NCBI RefSeq assembly: GCF_003184905.1
Contig: NZ_QFRU01000008.1
Location: forward strand, 1-64,000
Origin: Bacillus sp. CGMCC 1.16541
GTDB taxonomy: Bacteria > Bacillota > Bacilli > Bacillales > Bacillaceae_H
Length of the DNA stretch: 64,000 nt
Direction of reading: 5' to 3'
Shown here: positions 63,930-64,000 of the stretch, piece by piece
Layout of the letters: every line of letters begins with the position of its first letter
Position numbering within the stretch: position 1 is the first letter of the stretch
The notes under the pieces: model-generated
What the model was told of the DNA's origin: nothing
What the model saw: only the letters and a program-made list of their open reading frames with translations
Databases searched by the model: none
Program-made: the position numbers and the translations under genes

Positions 63930-64000
63930 TTGAGAAGACATGTAAAACAAATAGTAGCCACACTGTCTATGATGATGATCATAAGTGGCTGTGGCATTGA
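63930..64000 (+). CDS. Lipoprotein, N-terminal part (possible sugar-binding protein)
   Basis: Only the first 23 codons are in the window: a signal peptide MRRHVKQIVATLSMMMIISGCG with a lipobox ISGC. The TTG start is 8 bases behind AAAGGAGG. Divergence from a neopullulanase and shared sites suggest the binding protein of a maltodextrin ABC importer, but this is inference; no mature sequence is visible. Confidence 0.6.
   Translation, partial: MRRHVKQIVATLSMMMIISGCGI

Overview
The window looks like a chromosomal segment of a low-GC, Gram-positive, endospore-former-type bacterium (Bacillaceae, Bacillus sensu lato). The reasons are strong AGGAGG ribosome sites, frequent TTG and GTG starts, CcpA-type cre sites, a muropeptide-recycling cluster of the B. 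subtilis ybb kind, HflX, rmlACBD, a DUF3231 protein and a TIGR04104 zinc-ribbon protein. I see no rRNA, tRNA or CRISPR array. Most genes are on the + strand.

Layout. 1-361: right end of an IS200/IS605 element (3' end of tnpB). 0.6-3 kb: AraC regulator, LysE exporter, methyltransferase. 3.2-6.4 kb: HIT hydrolase, MazG-like pyrophosphohydrolase and a PLD/SF2 helicase. 6.6-11 kb: secreted lipase, membrane protein, DUF3231 protein, and an orphan ParA with a partner protein. 11.4-18.1 kb: amiE-nagZ-namZ and nagP, which strip and import cell-wall sugars. This block and a following FadR-regulated transporter/OCD/Dph6-like operon lie between two inverted copies of a ~311 bp MITE-like repeat. 24.6-27.9 kb: rmlACBD for dTDP-L-rhamnose. 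28-30.8 kb: a kinase-dehydrogenase chimera, hflX and small membrane proteins.

31.3-48.9 kb is a defence island and the most interesting part. It starts with a HU-like/winged-helix protein, then a second PLD-SF2-DUF3427 helicase with a convergent Nudix hydrolase. A large co-directional locus follows: a 1361-aa protein carrying a near-canonical sigma-70 region 4.2 helix-turn-helix, a 55-aa protein, a DndD-like SMC-type ATPase and a Dnd-associated small protein. After an internal terminator-like hairpin come four overlapping genes that read as a type I Zorya system: zorA (MotA/TolQ-type stator), zorB (OmpA/MotB), zorC (EH-signature) and zorD (SNF2 helicase). No phosphorothioation genes (dndB, C, E) are present, so the DndD-like module seems to serve this composite system. 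A candidate small RNA and three 9-bp direct repeats precede it.

49-64 kb: a cytochrome P450, a WHH nuclease-toxin-like protein, and a GNAT acetyltransferase behind a leader peptide with mutually exclusive hairpins. Next is an IclR-controlled operon (TRAP transporter dctPQM, SDR, PPC protein, acyl-CoA ligase, thiolase, DUF35) for importing and degrading an unknown organic acid. The IclR gene appears to start with ATA. The window ends with a neopullulanase divergent from the start of a lipoprotein gene; each 5' leader holds one of a pair of nearly identical 26-bp AT-rich sites. All functions are inferred by reading the sequence; no database search was run.
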